From assembly GCF_003254545.1 (NCBI RefSeq), contig NZ_QJRH01000062.1:98445-162444 (forward strand): DNA of 64,000 nucleotides. The letters run 5' to 3'. Under the pieces are notes generated by a model that saw nothing but the letters and a program-made list of their open reading frames with translations, made no database searches and was not told where the DNA came from. Positions within the stretch are counted from its first letter, which is position 1. Each line of letters starts with the position of its first letter. This document shows positions 45,849 to 54,972 of the stretch, in pieces. The DNA comes from Flavobacterium tistrianum. Lineage in GTDB: Bacteria > Bacteroidota > Bacteroidia > Flavobacteriales > Flavobacteriaceae. The position numbers and the translations under genes were made by a program.

Positions 45849-46238
45849 ATGGAAAGAGAAAATTCAAACAGATCACGCAGAATAACCCTGCGCCTGACAG
45901 AGAAAGAGTATGCAAAAATTGAAAGCCAGTTCAAAGCAAGCACCTGCAGAAAATTAAGCGATTATATTCGAAAACACTTATTCAGCAGACCGATCACAAG
46001 CACATACCGTAACCAGTCATTAGACGAACTTATGGAAGAAACCGTCGTGCTTTCTTCAGAACTCCGTTCAATTGGAAACAACATCAACCAGATTGCCAGA
46101 AAAGTAAATACACTGAAAATGATTCCCGACTTCAAAGGGCATCTTTATCTGTTTGAAGTGCAGAGAAAAAAGCTTTTTGATAAAATGGAAGAAGTTTCCA
46201 GTCACACCCAAAAAATATCTGAGCGATGGTTGCAGTGA
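45849..46238 (+). CDS. mobC: MobC-like relaxosome protein
   Basis: 129 residues. A ribbon-helix-helix-like N-terminus (RITLRLTEKEYAKIESQFKASTCRKLSDYIRKHLF) is followed by the MobC domain (LDELMEETVVLSSELRSIGNNINQIARKVNT). It binds oriT DNA and helps the relaxase in the family. It ends 13 bases inside the relaxase gene, so the pair is coupled. Candidate oriT lies directly upstream. Confidence 0.88.
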   Translation: MERENSNRSRRITLRLTEKEYAKIESQFKASTCRKLSDYIRKHLFSRPITSTYRNQSLDELMEETVVLSSELRSIGNNINQIARKVNTLKMIPDFKGHLYLFEVQRKKLFDKMEEVSSHTQKISERWLQ

Positions 46239-47470
46239 TAAAAACCAGCCGTTCAATAAACAGCATTCTCAACTATAACGAAAACAAAGTTAAGGAAGGA
46301 GTGGCTGAGTGCATCAATGCCGTAAACTATCCATTGGAATTGGAGAAGTTAAGCTTTACCCAGAAACTGAACCGTTTTGTAAACCTGTCTTCGCTTAATG
46401 AAAACACAAAACGGAACAGCGTTCACATATCGCTCAATTTTGATCCGTCGGAAAATCATTCTAAAGAAAAGCTGATTGAAATTGCGGACACTTATATGGA
46501 CAAAATAGGTTTTGGGAAACAGCCCTATTTGGTCTATCAGCACCATGATGCGGGACATCCTCATCTGCACGTAGTCACAAATAATATCCAGAGAGACGGG
46601 AAAAGAATTGATCTGCATCTGATAGGCGTTAAAAAATCAGAACCTGCAAGAAAAGAAACTGAAGATATATTTGGGCTGGTAAAAGCGGAAGGTAGAAAAC
46701 AGAAAGAAGTTTTCACTTTAAAACCGATAAGTGTCGGCAGAGTTGAATACGGAAAAGCAGAGTCAAGAAAAGCAATTAATTCAGTTTTGAATAAGGTTCT
46801 ATTTGATTATAAATATTCAAGCCTGCCTGAACTCAATGCAGTTCTAAACCTCTATAATGTTCATGCTGACAGAGGGACTGAGGAATCGAGAGTTTTTAAA
46901 AACAATGGACTGCTTTACAAGATACTTGACCAGAATTCTAAACCGATAGGTGTGCCGATAAAAGCCAGCGAATTCTACAGCAGACCTACCTTAAAGTTTT
47001 TGGAAAGAAAGTTTAAGTCTAATGAGTCAGAGAAAGAGTCTTATAAAAAATATGTGAAGAATGCCATAAAACTGGCTTTCTATCGTGAAAGCATATTTTC
47101 TCCCGAAAAATTATCCAAAGCATTAGAAGGAGAAAGCATTCACATGATACTGAGAAAAAGCAAGGAAGGACAGCTTTATGGAATAACTTATATTGACCAC
47201 AAAACCAGATCCGTTTTCAACGGAAGCAGTCTGGGAAAAGAATTCAGTGCAAAAGGAATTCAGGAAAGCTGTGCAATGAACATTCTTACACTTGAAAGGA
47301 AATTTCAAAAGTCCAATTCAATGGCGTCAGAAAACTTTCAAAATATCGAATCGCAAGATTATGTAAAAGAAAATCTTGCAGATATACTTCTTCGTGGTGA
47401 AAAAGTAAATGATTATGTTTCTAAACAATTTAAACCAAAAAAGAAAAAGAGATTTTACAAAGGAATTTAA
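46226..47470 (+). CDS. mobA: MobA-type relaxase
   Basis: 414 residues. N-terminal relaxase domain with candidate catalytic Tyr17 (SILNYNENK) and the metal-binding motif HHDAGHPHLHVVTN (H111, H113, H115). It would nick oriT and lead the strand into a recipient. The C-terminal half is a charged, helical tail without a primase or helicase motif. No T4SS or coupling-protein gene is in the window, so the element is mobilizable, not self-transmissible. Confidence 0.93.
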   Translation: MVAVIKTSRSINSILNYNENKVKEGVAECINAVNYPLELEKLSFTQKLNRFVNLSSLNENTKRNSVHISLNFDPSENHSKEKLIEIADTYMDKIGFGKQPYLVYQHHDAGHPHLHVVTNNIQRDGKRIDLHLIGVKKSEPARKETEDIFGLVKAEGRKQKEVFTLKPISVGRVEYGKAESRKAINSVLNKVLFDYKYSSLPELNAVLNLYNVHADRGTEESRVFKNNGLLYKILDQNSKPIGVPIKASEFYSRPTLKFLERKFKSNESEKESYKKYVKNAIKLAFYRESIFSPEKLSKALEGESIHMILRKSKEGQLYGITYIDHKTRSVFNGSSLGKEFSAKGIQESCAMNILTLERKFQKSNSMASENFQNIESQDYVKENLADILLRGEKVNDYVSKQFKPKKKKRFYKGI

Positions 47471-47545
47471 AAAAGTTAATAGAGCATAATTGAGCCCTTA
47501 ACTTTGTCTCATATCTTTGTTCATATATCAAATAACCTAAATAAA

Positions 47546-49282
47546 ATGTTCAACAACTTTGAAGAATATTATTCTTTTTTAAATGACGATAAATCTTACA
47601 AAAGACACATGGGGCTATCAAGTAATTTAAAACCTTTATTTCTTAAGCTAAACTCGGAAGATGAAAGGAAAAATTGTACTTTTGAAATATGCTTTCATGA
47701 TTTTCAATTTAGTAAAGGAAGATATATCCCGCTGTTTGAAAATGGAGAAAACTGTTACCCTAATTTATCAGCATTTGATGATTTAAATTATCTAAAACAA
47801 AGGAAAGTTAATTGTGTTAATGATAAATATAAAGCAAAATATTCCCATTTGCTTTATTTAAAAACGAATCACAAAAGCTATGCAACAGATGCAATTGACA
47901 GCTATTTAAATTTTATTAATTCAATTCAATATAATCAAGAAGACAACCAAGAAAATATTGGTTTTATAAATTTCTTTGATAATCTTATCTTTTTAAGTGA
48001 AAAGGTAAAATATAATCAAAACGAAGTTATTGAATTAGTGAAAAAATATTTAACTGCTAGTGAAGGTTTTACTGCATTTCTTCTTATGGATTCTACTTTA
48101 TCTACAATGAAGTTAAATCAGCCGACTAAAGAATTTTTCTTTAGTTATATCTTAAAAGAAATAAATGAAAATAATTTTCCGAACGACAGAGAAGAATATT
48201 TAAAATTAGCTATTTCACTAGCACAAAAACTTAATAAGTCACAAAAGGAATATCAAAATTTATTAGGTGATTTCTATATCGAAGAAGCTAAAAAACAAGG
48301 TAATAACTTTGCAGACCACACTTATTATTTATCAGCAATGAAAATGTTTAAAAAAACAGCTAATAAAGAAAAATTAGATAAGGTCTCTAAATTAATTGAA
48401 GATTCAAAAAATGATTTAAAATTAGAAAAGGTAACATTCACTGAAAGCAGTCCTGAGATAGACAAACTTTATAAAACTTTAGATGAATTTTCTACTAATT
48501 TAACTGAACAACAACCAAGTGAAATGATATATCATTATCTAATAAGTGCTAAGAATTTATATCCGAGAGCTAATACTTTAGAGGATTTTATAAGACCACA
48601 ATCACTAGATTTTATAACAAGCATATCGTTAGATAAAAATAAAAATTTAAGTTTAAACAACTATCAAGGCATTAATTCTTATCGTTTCCATTTTGAAGCT
48701 TTCACAATACAACATTTAAAACAAATATTTACTAAAGGTCAAAGGAATGGAAAAATTACTTATAAAAGTTTAAAAGAATATTTAGAAAAATATTCATGGT
48801 ATAATATTACTAAAAAACAAAATGAAATTAATGGTAATGACAATTCATATAAATGGCTTGAATTTATTTTACCACCTTTAAAATTGTTTTTTAATCAATC
48901 AGAAATTGATATTCAAAACTCAACTCATATTCGAGAAAATTACATCGTTGGTATTGATTCATTAACAATGAAATTTGAAGGAGTTTTAAGAGAATTCTCA
49001 AATTTAATTGGAGCTCAAATAATTGAAGCCCAAGATCTAAATACAGAAATGCGAATTAATTTCGATAAGCTTTTAGATAATGAAAAATTTATGGATGCAG
49101 TTGAAGAAGATGATATTGCATTTTTTAAATTCTTATTTACCTCTAAAGGGCTAAATCTCAGAAACAATATTGCACATAGTTTTTATACTCCAAAAGACTA
49201 TTCCGCTTCATTAATGTGGCTTTTAATTTGTGCTTTCTTAAAATTAGGAGATTATGAATTTAAAGATAAAATGGAAAATTGA
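47546..49282 (+). CDS. DUF4209/HEPN-like protein, likely defence
   Basis: 578 residues from MFNNFEEYYSFLND; the longer frame begins with TTG and is less likely. The C-terminal domain has AFFKFLFTSKGLNLRNNIAHSFYTPKDYS, the GxNLRNxxAH motif I associate with DUF4209, a HEPN-type fold whose RN-x(3)-H pair can be a ribonuclease site. The N-terminal and central parts are helical repeats. The gene is very AT-rich and lies just after mobA. Function inferred as an abortive-infection or toxin-like cargo gene. Confidence 0.6.
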   Translation: MFNNFEEYYSFLNDDKSYKRHMGLSSNLKPLFLKLNSEDERKNCTFEICFHDFQFSKGRYIPLFENGENCYPNLSAFDDLNYLKQRKVNCVNDKYKAKYSHLLYLKTNHKSYATDAIDSYLNFINSIQYNQEDNQENIGFINFFDNLIFLSEKVKYNQNEVIELVKKYLTASEGFTAFLLMDSTLSTMKLNQPTKEFFFSYILKEINENNFPNDREEYLKLAISLAQKLNKSQKEYQNLLGDFYIEEAKKQGNNFADHTYYLSAMKMFKKTANKEKLDKVSKLIEDSKNDLKLEKVTFTESSPEIDKLYKTLDEFSTNLTEQQPSEMIYHYLISAKNLYPRANTLEDFIRPQSLDFITSISLDKNKNLSLNNYQGINSYRFHFEAFTIQHLKQIFTKGQRNGKITYKSLKEYLEKYSWYNITKKQNEINGNDNSYKWLEFILPPLKLFFNQSEIDIQNSTHIRENYIVGIDSLTMKFEGVLREFSNLIGAQIIEAQDLNTEMRINFDKLLDNEKFMDAVEEDDIAFFKFLFTSKGLNLRNNIAHSFYTPKDYSASLMWLLICAFLKLGDYEFKDKMEN

Positions 49283-49593
49283 AATTAAATTTCAAAACTT
49301 TACTGTTGAAAAAAAAAAGGATGAGCAATGCTCATCCTTTTTTCATACTTCATTATATGTTGCCATTAACGATTTTTACAAAATTAGTAAACTTAAAGAG
49401 CAAATTGACCAATTGTTCAAACTGAAATATACGTATAAATACGTGTTGTACTTATTTATTATATTTCTTTAATTGTTATGGTTTTCCGTAAAGTAATAGT
49501 TTTTTTTTAAAGTTTATTTGTCAATAAAAAGAGCTAAATAATTTTTCGTAAAAATTATGAATATAATGATCTATAGATAACTACAACCAGGAT
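49283..49593. other. Intergenic region (311 bp)
   Basis: AT-rich spacer between the DUF4209-like gene and the Gabija pair. Holds one terminator hairpin (49314-49343) and no plausible gene. Confidence 0.6.
49314..49343 (+). terminator. Terminator after the DUF4209-like gene
   Basis: AAAAAGGATGAGC / GCTCATCCTTTTTT, a perfect stem with T tract. Confidence 0.85.
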
Positions 49594-51435
49594 ATGTATA
49601 TAAGTAAACTGAAGATTGAAAATTATAGGAATTTCTCCAATATTGAGCTTGATTTGCGACCATTCACTCTTATTATTGGCGAAAATAATATTGGTAAAAC
49701 AAATTTATTAAATGCTATAGGACTTATATTTAGTCAAGAAATTACTATTTTCAAAAAAAGGTTTTTAGAAATTGATGATTTCAATTATGATTCAATTATG
49801 GAATTTAAACGGAAAGTAGCTAATAGAAATTTACCTACTACAGCGATTGAATTACCTATTGTAAAAATAGAAGTTACATTAACTGATTTTTTAGATGAAC
49901 AATCCGCGATCGTAGCTGATTGGTGTATAGACAGGCAATTATCTAAAGCTAAGATAACGTACGAATTTGCGCCTCAACTAAGTTTTAAAAAAGATGATTG
50001 GATAGCTAAACAAAGGGAATCCCCCGATCTAAATTGCGATAAAATTGACTTTCCAATTGATTCATATGAATATCATATTTTTGGAGGAGATGATAGTTCA
50101 AATCGCTGTGACCTCTATTTTTTGCGCATGTTAAAAATGGAATTTTTAGACGCATTGCGTGACGCCAAAAAGGAGTTAGTTGCTAATAGTGATAACCGTC
50201 TTCTTTATAAAATATTAAATAGAAAAGAATCATCAAATTATTCTAAAATTAAAGACGTTCTAAGTAGTTTAAATGAAGAAATCACAAAGAATCACAATTT
50301 ACTAGAAATAAAAAAAGATGTAAACATACTTCTTGATAAAGTTTCATTAACAGATAAAAATACTGTTAATGAAATTGATTTTGATTTTAGTTCGCCTGAA
50401 ACATCTGAAATTTTAAAAAAGTTAAGTTTAACTTATGGTACGAATCCTATAAGTGTTGAAAGAAATGGATTAGGAAGAAATAATCTTCTATACATTACTT
50501 TACTTCTTTCTCAAATAGTAGAGGAACAAAAATTTAAAGCAGAACAAAGTATAAGAGATTTTACTGCTTTTCGAATTATTGCAATTGAAGAGCCAGAAGC
50601 ACATTTGCACCCGAACTTACAAAATCATTTGTCACAAAATATAGAGAATATTGGTTATAATAAAAAACACTTACAAATTATTCTAACTTCTCATTCTACC
50701 CATATTTCTTCAAATCTTAAATTAGCCAATACTTTGGTATTATTTAAAGAAGGAATAAAAATTAAATCCCATTACATTCTAGATGGTTTGGATTTAAACA
50801 AAGATAAAGATAGTATCAATTACCTTTCGAAGTACTTAGATGCAACGAAATCTACAATGTTTTATTCGCGTAAAATCATCCTAGTTGAAGGTATAGCTGA
50901 ACAGCTATTACTTCCCAAGTTTTTTGAAAAAGTTACAGGTAGTACTCTGGAAAAAGAAAATTGTAATGTTATAAATGTGAACGGAGTTTCTTTTTCTCAT
51001 TTTTTAAAAATAATAAAAAATGGTTTTTTTATAAAATGTGTAGTTTTTACTGATAGTGATTTTACTAAAAGAACTAAAAATAGAGCACCTGCTCTTAAAA
51101 GAGCTTATTCTAAAGAATTTATAATAGATGTACAGATTACTAATCAAGAAACTTTTGAAAAAGATTTAATTGAGGCGAATAAATCAGGGATTGGCAAAAA
51201 TACTCTTCTAGAGGCACTTCAAAAAACAAAGACAAAACTCTGCAATAGAAAAAATGTTTCAACGTATAAGATTAGTATTGGTAATTCAGATTTAGATGTA
51301 AATTCTTTTTTTGATGAAATTGAAAACTATAAGTCAGAATTTGCATTTAATCTTTTAGATCAAATGAATAATAATTTAGATTCAGTAATTGTACCATCCT
51401 ATATTGAAAAAGGTTTAAAATTTCTTACCACATGA
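49594..51435 (+). CDS. gajA: Gabija GajA-like: OLD-family ATPase with TOPRIM nuclease domain
   Basis: 613 residues. Residues 1-400 are the ABC/SMC-like ATPase: Walker A GENNIGKTN (29-37), signature-like NGLGRNNLLY (291-300) and Walker B IIAIEEPEAHLHP (E332/E333). Residues about 425-560 are a TOPRIM domain with VEGIAEQLLLPKF (E432) and VVFTDSDF (D487, D489), the metal-binding triad of the DNA-nicking active site. Length and build match GajA (about 580 residues in the type system). It overlaps gajB by 4 bases (ATGA). In known Gabija systems GajA and GajB form a complex that cuts phage DNA. Assignment rests on motifs and synteny. Confidence 0.8.
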   Translation: MYISKLKIENYRNFSNIELDLRPFTLIIGENNIGKTNLLNAIGLIFSQEITIFKKRFLEIDDFNYDSIMEFKRKVANRNLPTTAIELPIVKIEVTLTDFLDEQSAIVADWCIDRQLSKAKITYEFAPQLSFKKDDWIAKQRESPDLNCDKIDFPIDSYEYHIFGGDDSSNRCDLYFLRMLKMEFLDALRDAKKELVANSDNRLLYKILNRKESSNYSKIKDVLSSLNEEITKNHNLLEIKKDVNILLDKVSLTDKNTVNEIDFDFSSPETSEILKKLSLTYGTNPISVERNGLGRNNLLYITLLLSQIVEEQKFKAEQSIRDFTAFRIIAIEEPEAHLHPNLQNHLSQNIENIGYNKKHLQIILTSHSTHISSNLKLANTLVLFKEGIKIKSHYILDGLDLNKDKDSINYLSKYLDATKSTMFYSRKIILVEGIAEQLLLPKFFEKVTGSTLEKENCNVINVNGVSFSHFLKIIKNGFFIKCVVFTDSDFTKRTKNRAPALKRAYSKEFIIDVQITNQETFEKDLIEANKSGIGKNTLLEALQKTKTKLCNRKNVSTYKISIGNSDLDVNSFFDEIENYKSEFAFNLLDQMNNNLDSVIVPSYIEKGLKFLTT

Positions 51436-53009
51436 AAAACGAGAAACCTAAGTTAATAATCGCTGGTGCTGGTAGTGGTAAAACAACAAACATGGTTACC
51501 GAAATTGTGAGGAGTATACCTCAACTAGAACCATATAGATTTTTAGTTGCAATAACATACACCAATGCTGCAACCAATTCAATTAAAGAAAAATTAAGTC
51601 GAAAAATAAAAATACCCCCAAATGTTTTTATTGGAACTACCTATGCATTTTTTAATAAATTTTTGGTGTTACCTTATGCAACTTTATTACCTAAAGTTAC
51701 AATTGACAAAAAAAATAATAGAATAAAAGAAGATTTTATTGCTGTAGACAAGATTTTTTTTGAATTAGATGACAAAAAACTAAACACGATTCTAAAAGCA
51801 AGTTACACTAACTGGAGTACATTAGAACCTCACAAAAAAATAATATATGAAAATGCATTTATAAATAATTTATTAAAAAGTGGAAAGATTCCATTTGATA
51901 AAATAGCAAGTATTTCATCCATTTTGATTAAAGATCATAAAGTTATACGCGAAGCATTAGGAAATAGATTGCAATTTTTATTTGTTGATGAGTTTCAAGA
52001 TGCAAGTAATCAGCAATTTGAAGTTTTTGACCAAATTAGAAAATCTAAAAAAACTATGATATATAAGGTAGGTGATGCGGAACAATTTATATCAAATTTC
52101 TCGGCAGGTTTTAAAGACTTCTCTAAAATACCAATAGTTCACCATCAAAATAAATATGAAATATTAAAAGAAAAAATTAATAACCGCTGTAGTTCTCAGA
52201 TTACAAATTTTATAAATAATTTCAATACGCAATTACAACAAAATGCCAGTTTTTCTACTATTGATAAAGATGGAGTTTTTTACATAACTAAATCAGATCT
52301 GAAAGAAGTCGTTAAAATTTTTAAAGACAAAACTATAAAGTGGGAAGGAGAGAATGATTTCAAAAGATTTTACCTAGCGTACGAAAATAAGATGTTCGAC
52401 GGTGTATATGAACAAATGAATTTGTCAAAAATTTCCAATGAAACTACAAAACCAAATCACATACTCTCGGAGGTATTGCAAATTATAACAAAGATCGAAG
52501 ATTGTAATCATAAACAAGTTTGTGAAAAATACAATTTGAATGTTCTTCAACTGAGAATATTGGCAATTAAATTATGGAAGGCAAGTTTTAAAAACTCTAA
52601 TGAATTTAAAAAATTTCTAACAAATGAACTTCATCTTAATATAAATAACAATTTGTTAAATATTGAAAAGTGTTATGAAGATTTAAAAAATTTAAAGCTT
52701 AAAAAAATATCGACCAAATTGACAGATTTCACAACATCCATTCATAAATCAAAAGGATTGGAAGCTACTTGCGTTTTAGTTGTTGCAAAAGATAACAAAG
52801 AACTAAGTTTATGGCTCGAAACAGATCACAATAATAGAACTACTATACAGTATAGTGCCAAAAATAAGATAAAAGCTTTTGACGATCATTATAGATTGGG
52901 ATTTGTTGCTTTTAGCAGAGCCAAGACAGCTCTTTACATTGGATGTTTAGAAAAACTAAATTTAAATAATAAAGCAAGACTTGAAAATTTAGGTGTTAAA
53001 TTGATTTAA
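51432..53009 (+). CDS. gajB: Gabija GajB-like: UvrD-type helicase
   Basis: 525 residues, superfamily 1 helicase. Walker A AGAGSGKTT (11-19), motif II FVDEFQDAS (D186, E187), and C-terminal TTSIHKSKGLEAT and LGFVAFSRAKTALYIG, which correspond to motifs V and VI. Slightly longer than typical GajB (about 495). The 4-base overlap with the upstream OLD-type gene and the order gajA-gajB match the known system. Its role in the family is to sense or process DNA ends together with GajA. Confidence 0.8.
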   Translation: MKNEKPKLIIAGAGSGKTTNMVTEIVRSIPQLEPYRFLVAITYTNAATNSIKEKLSRKIKIPPNVFIGTTYAFFNKFLVLPYATLLPKVTIDKKNNRIKEDFIAVDKIFFELDDKKLNTILKASYTNWSTLEPHKKIIYENAFINNLLKSGKIPFDKIASISSILIKDHKVIREALGNRLQFLFVDEFQDASNQQFEVFDQIRKSKKTMIYKVGDAEQFISNFSAGFKDFSKIPIVHHQNKYEILKEKINNRCSSQITNFINNFNTQLQQNASFSTIDKDGVFYITKSDLKEVVKIFKDKTIKWEGENDFKRFYLAYENKMFDGVYEQMNLSKISNETTKPNHILSEVLQIITKIEDCNHKQVCEKYNLNVLQLRILAIKLWKASFKNSNEFKKFLTNELHLNINNNLLNIEKCYEDLKNLKLKKISTKLTDFTTSIHKSKGLEATCVLVVAKDNKELSLWLETDHNNRTTIQYSAKNKIKAFDDHYRLGFVAFSRAKTALYIGCLEKLNLNNKARLENLGVKLI

Positions 53010-53104
53010 GTTCAATATCAGATTACTTACTAAATTAAATGAGAATTAAATTTATAAATAAAACATTTTAAGTTTCTTGAAACTTACTACTAATATTATT
53101 TCAA

Positions 53105-53533
53105 ATGACATATAAAGCAGATACTGAAATTGATTTAGGTGAACACATTGATGGTATATATATTATTTCCTCACAACATAGAAGAACAGGAAATATGAAT
53201 AAAAGTATTTGGTTAATAGATTTTAAAGAAGAAATAGATTGTTTTATACAAACTATTAGTAACAACTGGAAAGATGGAGTTGAGGCTTGGGGTTTAAAAC
53301 ATGAAAATTCAAACTTAAAGGTTCTAGGTTTAAGCAGTATGAAAGAAGAATTAAAATTAGCTAAATTTGTAGATGGTAATAAAAAAAATGTTTGGCATGG
53401 ATACCCAGCAAATCACATGGCTAACTCGCAAGATAGACCAACAACAGAAATTTTAAAAAAATGGGTTGATCTGGGCTATATCACAAAAGCAAAGATGAAC
53501 AAAATTAGACAAGGTCAATTATGCTACCTGTAA
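53105..53533 (+). CDS. 142-aa protein, first gene of a four-gene cassette
   Basis: Small soluble protein beginning 95 bases after gajB. Its N-terminus has a beta-like pattern (IDGIYIISSQHRR). The last third is probably the conserved core: NVWHGYPANHMANSQDRP, then LKKWVDLGYITKAKMNKIRQGQ. No transmembrane or signal segment is seen. I recall no family. It overlaps the 431-aa gene by 13 bases, so the two are coupled. It could be a partner subunit, antitoxin or substrate-binding factor. Confidence 0.7.
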   Translation: MTYKADTEIDLGEHIDGIYIISSQHRRTGNMNKSIWLIDFKEEIDCFIQTISNNWKDGVEAWGLKHENSNLKVLGLSSMKEELKLAKFVDGNKKNVWHGYPANHMANSQDRPTTEILKKWVDLGYITKAKMNKIRQGQLCYL

Positions 53534-54816
53534 AGATCACAATTCAAGGAGACTACTATGACTGTCAAATTTACCGTGGCAGACTATATTTATGGACATT
53601 TGAAGGTGTTCTGAAGGTTTATAATTGGAATGAATTAGTACAATCGTTTATTAGAAAAGAAACTGATAAAATTGCAATGACTTTTTGCTTCTTAGATGGA
53701 AATTACTTATATAAATCCTCCCTCATAGAGCTCTTTAAAGATGAAGATTTTAAAAATCTATTATTAAATAAATTTAATTCGATCCATAAATTAACTTTTG
53801 ATATTAGCGAAGTTGAACTTGAAAAATATTTATTTGGTCAACAAGATATTCCTACTGGGATTTTACCTACCGATACTGAGATTTACAGTAACAAACTCTA
53901 TTTCATACACGAAAAAGGTCTTTATACTAGTTCTGCCCATAGAGAAAAGTCTGCTAAATTTCCCGTCAGTTCTAGGCCTACAAAATTGTGGGATTGCAAT
54001 CTATTATCTATAAAAGCAAATAAATATCCACAATTGGCTTTATCAGGAGGTAGTGATGGACTATTTGAGTTGAACATGGCTACTAGTTTACCCAGTAATC
54101 TTAAAAGAATTGAGAAAAACAGACCTATATTTCAAGTAAGCGAAAATCATTCGTCTTTTTCTAATTATTCATATTTAAATATATATAATTCATCTTTAAT
54201 AGAAAATTCTTTCTTAGCTATGTTTAAATGGAATATGACGAAAGATCGAAATAATAATGATAAAGCTTTACGAGATTTTGATGTTAGTATAGGTGATAAT
54301 GAAATATTTAATGTAAAAAGCAAAAAACATTTTGTTAGCTGGGGTATTGAAGATAAATTATATAAAGCTAATGAAGGTGGTTTCGAAATTATTAAATATA
54401 ATAATTATGCAAATCCAGAAAAAGGAGAAAATAAATTCAATCGCCTAAAAAGTGTAAATTTTAATGCGTGGAAAGGTAAAGTAGTAAATGGTGGAACAGC
54501 TTATTTTGGTAACATTGTAGAATGCGAAAATGCATTAGTTGTTATACAAAGTGATGGTAATGTGTTCAATATTGAAGGTCCAATAACCAGATGGAGAATC
54601 TATCCTCGATCAATTAATTATGAAAATCACCTTCACGTAATCCTTGACGATAGAATTGAAATTTATTCTTTTAATCATGACTACTTTTTAAATCAAGAGA
54701 ATAAAGAAATCGGCATTCAATTTAAGTCTGAAAAGCATCGAAGAACAATAAAAACAAGTTTTTTCGATGATACAGATGAAAGTTTATTTAAGGAATCGGA
54801 TGATTTACCGTTTTAA
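53521..54816 (+). CDS. 431-aa propeller-like protein, cassette gene 2
   Basis: Predicted mostly beta, with repeated short motifs of the form 'X-LY/LF-h-x-x-G-L-Y/F' (LYFIHEKGLYTSS, GGSDGLFEL, ALVVIQSDGNVFNIEG, KLYKANEGGFEII). This pattern fits a beta-propeller with four or more blades; none has the WD40 signature. An acidic end (SFFDDTDESLFKESDDL) closes the protein. Likely a ligand- or protein-binding scaffold. Coupled to the 142-aa gene and 157 bases before the ATPase gene. Confidence 0.6.
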   Translation: MLPVKITIQGDYYDCQIYRGRLYLWTFEGVLKVYNWNELVQSFIRKETDKIAMTFCFLDGNYLYKSSLIELFKDEDFKNLLLNKFNSIHKLTFDISEVELEKYLFGQQDIPTGILPTDTEIYSNKLYFIHEKGLYTSSAHREKSAKFPVSSRPTKLWDCNLLSIKANKYPQLALSGGSDGLFELNMATSLPSNLKRIEKNRPIFQVSENHSSFSNYSYLNIYNSSLIENSFLAMFKWNMTKDRNNNDKALRDFDVSIGDNEIFNVKSKKHFVSWGIEDKLYKANEGGFEIIKYNNYANPEKGENKFNRLKSVNFNAWKGKVVNGGTAYFGNIVECENALVVIQSDGNVFNIEGPITRWRIYPRSINYENHLHVILDDRIEIYSFNHDYFLNQENKEIGIQFKSEKHRRTIKTSFFDDTDESLFKESDDLPF

Positions 54817-54972
54817 AACTTGAAGTTCGCAATTTACATTTTACTCTTTTGCAAAAGGTTCTATTTTTCTATGTTGAATTTCGATTGCAACTAAGAAATT
54901 TTAAACAACAATTTTACACAATCTTTTAATAGCGGGATCACTTTTTATAAAATGATAAAATACATATAAAAC

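Noticed and set aside
49254..49472. Short frame overlapping the terminator after the DUF4209-like gene
   Set aside because: Its sequence is encoded in part by the terminator stem and gives a low-complexity peptide.
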